Shown: piece after piece, positions 8,885-14,031 of the stretch
How the letters are laid out: each line of letters starts with the position of its first letter
Position numbering within the stretch: the stretch's first letter is position 1
Assembly: GCA_947378615.1 (NCBI GenBank)
Contig: CANCKV010000020.1
Coordinates: 1 to 14,031, forward strand
Length of the DNA stretch: 14,031 nt
Direction: 5' to 3'
Source of the DNA: Chitinophagaceae bacterium
GTDB lineage: Bacteria > Bacteroidota > Bacteroidia > Chitinophagales > Chitinophagaceae
Program-made: the position numbers and the translations under genes
Notes under the pieces: generated by a model
What the model saw: the letters and a program-made list of their open reading frames with translations, nothing else
What the model was told of the DNA's origin: nothing
Database searches by the model: none

Positions 8885-8928
8885 AAATGGGTTTTGCCCA
8901 TTTCTATTATATGCCGTCCTTTCAGGAC
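8885..8928. repeat. Two adjacent small hairpins, possibly a REP-like element
   Basis: Hairpin 1 has arms AAATGGG (8885-8891) and CCCATTT (8897-8903) around a TTTTG loop. Hairpin 2 has arms GTCCT (8916-8920) and AGGAC (8924-8928) around a TTC loop, followed by five T on the plus strand. They could slow or end transcription from the upstream giant gene, whose stop is about 90 bp away. However, the T-run is on the wrong strand for a standard terminator of that gene. A paired-palindrome layout in a spacer also suits a dispersed REP-like element, an idea that needs other genomic copies. Confidence 0.45.
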
Positions 8929-8974
8929 TTTTTATATCCAATTAAGCCCCATTATTATGCTTTTCAACTCTTGT

Positions 8975-9016
8975 TTTGCACTCACCGCTCATCACTCATA
9001 ACTCATAACTTACAAC
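8975..9016 (+). repeat. Heptanucleotide repeat array C, abutting the stop codon of the upstream gene
   Basis: Six 7-nt units start immediately after the TGA stop (9017-9019 on the minus strand). On the minus strand GTTATGA occurs twice in a row, flanked by GTTGTAA, GTGATGA and GCGGTGA; the last unit (8975-8981) is poor. Rotated on the plus strand the units read ACTCATA and ACTTACA, which resemble the minus-strand units ACTTAAA and ACGTACA of arrays A and B. Array C therefore looks like the same family in inverted orientation. Confidence 0.65.
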
Positions 9017-12000
9017 TCATTTCACCACCAATCTTTTCGCTTGTTTTTCTCCTTTCTCATTAGTAACCAAAACGAAATAAACACCCGCAGCAAGTCCATC
9101 AATGTCAATTGTAGGATTACTTGCATTTTTGAAGGTTACTGACTTTATTACTTTCTCAACACCATTCATCACTTCCACCTTTTTGATACTTTCGCCACTA
9201 ATAGTGAAGAAGTCTTTTGCAGGGTTTGGTGAGATGGTATAATTTATATTGCTGTTAGTATTTTCCAAAATTATTATCTTACTATAAGTGTGGTTATCAG
9301 TTGTACTTATCGCTTTTATCCGATAATAACTAATGCCATTAGTAAGTTTTTCATCAATTGCCTGATACACTAAATTTTTCATTGTTTTTTGATAGGCAAT
9401 TGTATAAAAATTCACCCCGTCCGTGCTCCTCTCCACCTGATATTGGATTATGTTTTCTTGATTGGCTACTGTCCAATTTATCCATGCCTTTCCATTTTTA
9501 TTCTCAACATTTATTGCAGTAAAAGCTACTTGAAGTGTTTCGCTTATACTCAATAATAACTCGAAACGTTTCTTTCCAAGACTGCTCGTATCTGCTGTTA
9601 TTGCAAAAGAATAGGGTGAGTTGAGTTGCAATTCTTGTTGTTGATGTAAGAATTTGTCATTTAAAATAATTTTATTACCTGCATTTAAACCTACCACCTC
9701 ACTCAACTTTAATTGAAATGACGCGATATTCTTGCTGTTTACATTTAACCTTATGGTATCATTGACTATTGGCAAGGGGTGAGTGGCAATTGCTACATCA
9801 ACCGTATCCTTCCTGCTTGTAAGCACCTGATTTCCACTATTGAATGACACTGCATCAAATAATGGATTAAATATTTTTGAACCATTCGCATTGTAACGAA
9901 CAACTATCTCATCGAGTAAATTGTTATCCATCGAATACAATCCTACCCTGAAATTTGGTTCAGTATTGACTCCAAAATAATTGAAGTTCGGGATGATGGA
10001 ATCTATCTTGTGGGATTCACTAAAGGTTACGGTATTACCCGTTTTGTTCGCCTGTACAAAAAATGCCTGCCCAATCGCAATAAAATCAGCTTTCATATTG
10101 CTATAACCTGTTACAGCATTTGTTACAATACCGTTTGAATAGGTGGTATAGTTTCCATTACCTGAATTAGGGCTATATGTCCACATATTATTTGTAATAC
10201 TTGGATTAGAAGTCTGAAATATTGAAAAACGTATCTGATTGGGATACGGATTTGCAAGCAGGGTGTATAAATGCTTTGAAGTATCATTCAAGGCGACTGT
10301 CAAATTTCCTTGTATCAAAGCCCCTGTTGCACTAAGTACCACTGAAACAGGCGATAAGGGAGCGGCACTATTCAATTGGTTGGTACAACTTCCCACATCC
10401 CTATCTCCCCTAACATTAACCTTATAACCTATTCCTGGAGTTAGATTTGTAGAATTTGTATTTGGAATGGATACCCACCTACTTCCGTTTATAGGCGTGG
10501 CATTGTAGGTGAACATACTCGGAACACCTGTTGGAGTGACATCAAAACCATTACTATTATACTTATCCGACGACGATTGACCATTTCCAAGTGTGCTACC
10601 ACAAGTTGAACCTCCTGTTCCTGTACCCGTTATATACATCTGTTGCTGCCAACTATTTTGAATGGTCTGTGAAACAGGGCTACCGATAAAACTATACTTG
10701 CGTGCAGATTTTGATGGAATATATAACTGTGCAGTCACATTACCTATTATCTTTCCCCCAATTGAAGGTATCCTTGCAGTACCTAAGACATTGGAGACAA
10801 GGGTTAGATTTCCATTTGATGCTAGTACACCCGAAGTGGATTTAACCATATTATTCACCATCACTGTATTACCCAATAAAATGGTGTCGGCACTATTGAT
10901 GGTCAACGTTTTTAAGGCGTTTGAAGTTCCCTGTATTGATTGAGAAAAATAAACAGTACCCTTTCCTGTCATTATCAGATTTGATTGAGGAGAACCAACT
11001 AAGTTTCCCAAACCAGAAAGTGTGTCATTTATGACCAATGTATCATTATTCAAGTTAAGGGTAGCCCCTGTTTGTACACTACAATTTCCTATGACAGTTG
11101 TTCCACTAAGGGCAGGATAATTGGTGAGTCCACTTGGTATGATGACGTTAGAACCGGTAGGTGGCAACTTGGTATTTTGCCAATTACTTGCTGTTGACCA
11201 ATTCGTGTTCGTTGCCCCCGACCAAGTATAACCCATTACATTCACTGTTGAAGATGCCACTTTACTGCTATCGTCTGTGGTAGCAGTAATGGTAGCGGTT
11301 CCATAACCTACCGCTGTGACCAAGCCCAGAGAATTGACAGTTGCCACTGTGGTATCGCTACTACTCCAAATGATATTTTGGATGGTTGCATTAGACGGAA
11401 TCGTGGTGGCAACAAGTGAAGAGGTATCATTTGGATGCAATGCCAAGCTTGAAGGGGTTAAAGTCACACCCGTAACAGGAATGTCTGTAATCTGCATCAA
11501 AACTGTACTGTCACTACCTGGTATAAAAGCTAAATAACCAGGTTGGGTTAAGAATCCTGTAATAGTATCGACTAAATTGATGATGTTCGTACCTCCAATC
11601 GTTACTGATATTGCCAATCCATTAACCTGTGTTTTGGTTATGATGGAAATTGGAGTCATCGCATTGTATAGACTTGCAATAGTTGCGATATGACTACTAT
11701 TTGAACTAAATAATGTGTAATTGGAGCCAAAAGGTGACTGCCGAGTTAATATTAAAGACGAAGATTTAAAATTCAAACAATAGGCATAAGGAGTAGGCAA
11801 AGTATAATATTCGAAAGGCATCCTAAAGAACACTTGTTTAAAATTATTATTTTTACCTGCATACAATTTCAATTTGAAATTAATGGGTTCATCTCTAAAT
11901 ATTGCCCCATTGAAACAAGTTGGAAGTCCTGCATAAGTTGCTAAAGAAATAACGCCATTAGTATCGGCAATAGTATTGTATGATTGCCAATACTTAGTAT

Positions 12001-14031
12001 TGCTGCCCAAATATACCCTTGAACTATTGATGGTATCCCAAACCCTTTGACTCCAATTATAGTTAACAGGTTCTACCACCGCCGCAGTGAATGGGGCAAA
12101 TGAAAGGGTAGAATTAGACGTATAGTTGGTAGGCAATACAGATTGATTTCTGCCATATACCCTACATTCAGAGAAACCTATCGACCTGCCAAATATCCTT
12201 ATATACTTATATCCAAGCGAGTCCATACCATATAATTCATAGGTATTGGGTGCTATTGGAATTTTTCTGGAAGAATAAATTACAATTTGTGATTGGTAGT
12301 AGGCAAATGGTTGACTACCCTGTCCACCTAAAATATTGTAGGTTGCAAAGGTTGAGTCATTCGAGACCCATACCTCAAACAAGCGTCTTGCCTCGGGATT
12401 GTTGTAATTGGAATCAGGAGTTAATTGTAATTTCTGAATGGCAATCGGATTAGGAAATGCCAATTGCACAAAAGCACCTACCCCTGCCTTAGGACGCCAA
12501 CTCGTACCTAACCTGCCATCATTGATAAAGGAGGCTTTATAGCTTGTGTTGGAATCGGAAGAAGATTTGACAGATGCCTGTGAGGCAATATTGATTCCAT
12601 TACCAAACTCATTCAATAAATAGGAAAAATTTGATTGTAAACCTGAATTATTGATGATGTTCAAAGCATTACCACTCCAAGGTGGAGAATTAGTGACTGT
12701 TGCATGCATACCTGAATAAGTGGTAACATTGGCATAGTTGCTGTCAAAAACATTTGTTGCCAACCAACTTTTAGGATAATTACTCGAAACTGTTTGTCCA
12801 AAAGAACCTGAATTACTATTACCACATTCAGCCACATTACTTTTCCACGTATTATTAAGTCCATTACCGCCATCCTGATAAATCATTGTTTCTAATACAT
12901 CATTCTTTCCGCCTGCACTCACATAATTGTATTTGACATTTGAAGACTGTACGCCATACATATAGACTCCTGCTACAATATCACCCATTCCGAAACCATA
13001 TTTTGCACTTGTACCAAAATCAGTCACCTTATTGTATAGGATATTCGTATTACCACTATATAAAGGATTAGCAATATTATGGAGTGAATCTGGGTCATAG
13101 CGTTGATTGATACCAAAATATGCAACATCTGCCACATCGTTGTGAAGAATACTTAGATTCTTGGTGACATTGGCATAGATGCCTGAAGCCTGATAGAAAT
13201 CAGCACCAATTGCTCGAATCACATTGTTATCAACGGTGACATTCGTACAAATATTTGCATTGAAAGCATCACTTGCATTTTGTCCAACAATGACTGCGGC
13301 TGCTGTTAGGTCGTGAAAAATATTTCCTTCTATAACTATATTGCTGTCATTACTTGGCAGATAAATTCCCGCACTTGAAAGGTGTTCGAACCTACAGTTC
13401 TTAATGGAAATATTATTGGCATATTTTAGTATCATTTGCCCCTCGATGGAAGAATAATCTGAATACAAATCAGCCTGACTAAATCCAATGGTCTTAGTGA
13501 GGTATCCATTCCAATTGCCATATTCAAAGGCAATACCCTGAAACTGAAGGTTCTGAACATTGGCGTTATTCTGCCCTGCTACAAAAACTAAAGTATCTAC
13601 AGTGGGTGCCACCACCGAAGCCGTTGACATATTCTCTCCAGGTTGAGGGTAATAATAAACCTGTCCTGTGGTTCGATTCAGGTAAAACTCTCCAGGTTCG
13701 TCCAATTCCTCAAAGGCATTCCAAACTTGGATTTGCTTTTGTGGATGATAGAGATAACGGGCAGTCCAATTACTGAAAAGAGATTGCCCCATCAGAATGA
13801 TACTTTCACTATCATTGATTGGATTGAATCCTGCTACAGGCATCTCAATATGCTTGAATACTCCTTGTTGGAATATACGCATATCAGCTATGTTACTATA
13901 ATTCTTTATATCAGCAGTCTTGACGATATAGCCATCACCTGCACCAATATAAGGCGAGCCTAGCAATGTGTAAGGTTTGGGAAATACAGTGATAAAATCA
14001 CCTTTAGCTTGCCTTGCCCTTCGTCCGTTTA
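9017..14031 (-). CDS. Giant T9SS-secreted parallel beta-helix protein, paralogue of the 1414-residue protein; 5' end outside window
   Basis: The frame is open to the right edge and shows 1670 residues; the first visible ones (NGRRARQAK from 14029) match the paralogue at residue 310, so roughly 300 N-terminal residues are missing. Domains by position: parallel beta-helix 14029 to about 12640; discoidin-like (F5/8 type C) 12595-12152; beta-rich domain of uncertain type to about 11480; Big2 11476-11237; an inserted region of about 570 residues (11233-9527) opening with WSGATNTNWSTASNW; FN3-like 9520-9263; T9SS sorting domain 9250-9020 (TISPNPAKD, GLAAGVYFVLV). The core is very close to the paralogue: I count 89 identities in 100 residues in the beta-helix and 72 in 100 in the discoidin domain. 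The insert resembles beta-strand modules common in large Bacteroidota surface proteins. The role should match that of its neighbour, surface binding or cleavage of a glycan. A TTG at 13966 is inside the conserved core and is not the start. Confidence 0.88.
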   Translation of the reverse strand, partial: NGRRARQAKGDFITVFPKPYTLLGSPYIGAGDGYIVKTADIKNYSNIADMRIFQQGVFKHIEMPVAGFNPINDSESIILMGQSLFSNWTARYLYHPQKQIQVWNAFEELDEPGEFYLNRTTGQVYYYPQPGENMSTASVVAPTVDTLVFVAGQNNANVQNLQFQGIAFEYGNWNGYLTKTIGFSQADLYSDYSSIEGQMILKYANNISIKNCRFEHLSSAGIYLPSNDSNIVIEGNIFHDLTAAAVIVGQNASDAFNANICTNVTVDNNVIRAIGADFYQASGIYANVTKNLSILHNDVADVAYFGINQRYDPDSLHNIANPLYSGNTNILYNKVTDFGTSAKYGFGMGDIVAGVYMYGVQSSNVKYNYVSAGGKNDVLETMIYQDGGNGLNNTWKSNVAECGNSNSGSFGQTVSSNYPKSWLATNVFDSNYANVTTYSGMHATVTNSPPWSGNALNIINNSGLQSNFSYLLNEFGNGINIASQASVKSSSDSNTSYKASFINDGRLGTSWRPKAGVGAFVQLAFPNPIAIQKLQLTPDSNYNNPEARRLFEVWVSNDSTFATYNILGGQGSQPFAYYQSQIVIYSSRKIPIAPNTYELYGMDSLGYKYIRIFGRSIGFSECRVYGRNQSVLPTNYTSNSTLSFAPFTAAVVEPVNYNWSQRVWDTINSSRVYLGSNTKYWQSYNTIADTNGVISLATYAGLPTCFNGAIFRDEPINFKLKLYAGKNNNFKQVFFRMPFEYYTLPTPYAYCLNFKSSSLILTRQSPFGSNYTLFSSNSSHIATIASLYNAMTPISIITKTQVNGLAISVTIGGTNIINLVDTITGFLTQPGYLAFIPGSDSTVLMQITDIPVTGVTLTPSSLALHPNDTSSLVATTIPSNATIQNIIWSSSDTTVATVNSLGLVTAVGYGTATITATTDDSSKVASSTVNVMGYTWSGATNTNWSTASNWQNTKLPPTGSNVIIPSGLTNYPALSGTTVIGNCSVQTGATLNLNNDTLVINDTLSGLGNLVGSPQSNLIMTGKGTVYFSQSIQGTSNALKTLTINSADTILLGNTVMVNNMVKSTSGVLASNGNLTLVSNVLGTARIPSIGGKIIGNVTAQLYIPSKSARKYSFIGSPVSQTIQNSWQQQMYITGTGTGGSTCGSTLGNGQSSSDKYNSNGFDVTPTGVPSMFTYNATPINGSRWVSIPNTNSTNLTPGIGYKVNVRGDRDVGSCTNQLNSAAPLSPVSVVLSATGALIQGNLTVALNDTSKHLYTLLANPYPNQIRFSIFQTSNPSITNNMWTYSPNSGNGNYTTYSNGIVTNAVTGYSNMKADFIAIGQAFFVQANKTGNTVTFSESHKIDSIIPNFNYFGVNTEPNFRVGLYSMDNNLLDEIVVRYNANGSKIFNPLFDAVSFNSGNQVLTSRKDTVDVAIATHPLPIVNDTIRLNVNSKNIASFQLKLSEVVGLNAGNKIILNDKFLHQQQELQLNSPYSFAITADTSSLGKKRFELLLSISETLQVAFTAINVENKNGKAWINWTVANQENIIQYQVERSTDGVNFYTIAYQKTMKNLVYQAIDEKLTNGISYYRIKAISTTDNHTYSKIIILENTNSNINYTISPNPAKDFFTISGESIKKVEVMNGVEKVIKSVTFKNASNPTIDIDGLAAGVYFVLVTNEKGEKQAKRLVVK
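11237..14029 (-). repeat. Tandem gene duplication, upstream copy (partner: 5030-7822)
   Basis: The 931 codons at 11237-14029 correspond to the 931 codons at 5030-7822 in the next gene, both covering beta-helix, discoidin-like, beta-rich and Big2 domains. The total length is the same, with small compensating gaps (three extra residues in this copy near the ALNII segment, about nt 12670-12720). Similarity also shows at DNA level, for example around 13700-13770 against 7490-7560. The FN3 and sorting domains are related too but clearly more diverged. The duplication may extend past the right edge. Confidence 0.85.

Larger units (their letters stand above)
8750..9016. other. Spacer between the two beta-helix paralogues
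   Basis: This 267-bp gap holds no ORF. From the high-coordinate side it contains heptamer array C, directly after the upstream gene's stop; two small hairpins (8885-8928); and heptamer array B, which ends 17 bp before the downstream start at 8749. A promoter for the 1414-residue protein could lie between 8802 and 8884, but I see no exact consensus match. Confidence 0.6.

Noticed and set aside
8916..8933. Rho-independent terminator on the plus strand (GTCCT hairpin plus T5)
   Set aside because: No plus-strand gene precedes it, and the stem is only five base pairs.
13643..13963. Plus-strand open frames antisense to the giant genes (also at 4935-5330, 7643-8026 and others)
   Set aside because: They lie fully inside strongly supported minus-strand domains, encode no recognisable protein, and several recur at matching positions in both paralogues, as expected for shadow frames.
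13964..13966. TTG as start codon of the upstream giant protein
   Set aside because: The frame continues unbroken to the window edge and the residues before this codon match the paralogue, so the true start is outside the window.

Overview
The window comes from a member of the Bacteroidota. It is AT-rich, its starts are preceded by A/T-rich stretches rather than Shine-Dalgarno sequences, and two giant secreted proteins end in the C-terminal sorting domain of the type IX secretion system (T9SS). No genus can be named from this evidence. All four genes lie on the minus strand, so transcription runs from high to low coordinates, and both window edges cut a gene.

In the direction of transcription: (1) 14031-9017, the 3' part of a giant parallel beta-helix protein (at least 1670 residues, start outside the window) with a discoidin-like domain, a Big2 domain, a large inserted surface module, an FN3-like domain and a T9SS signal; (2) 8749-4505, a complete paralogue of 1414 residues with the same core but without the insert; (3) 3714-2404, a secreted CE7/AXE1-type acetyl esterase of 436 residues with an intact Ser-Asp-His triad; (4) 2158-1, a secreted GH95 enzyme (alpha-L-fucosidase/alpha-L-galactosidase family), 719 residues visible, 3' end cut. 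The beta-helix cores resemble the GH141-type proteins, a family that also includes an alpha-L-fucosidase.

Together this looks like part of a carbohydrate-degradation locus for an acetylated, fucose- or L-galactose-containing glycan such as a pectic or algal polysaccharide. The esterase would remove acetyl groups, GH95 would release terminal L-fucose or L-galactose, and the beta-helix proteins would bind and perhaps cleave the polymer at the cell surface. The substrate is inferred. No SusC/SusD pair, regulator or mobile element is visible. Intergenic gaps are 267, 790 and 245 bp, so these need not form one tight operon.

The least explained parts are between genes. An array of about fifteen degenerate units at 4029-4343 keeps an exact 21-bp period. 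Three clusters of one heptanucleotide repeat family lie at 3777-3825, 8767-8801 and 8975-9016, two of them just upstream of start codons. A pair of small hairpins lies at 8885-8928, and palindromes lie upstream of the GH95 gene.
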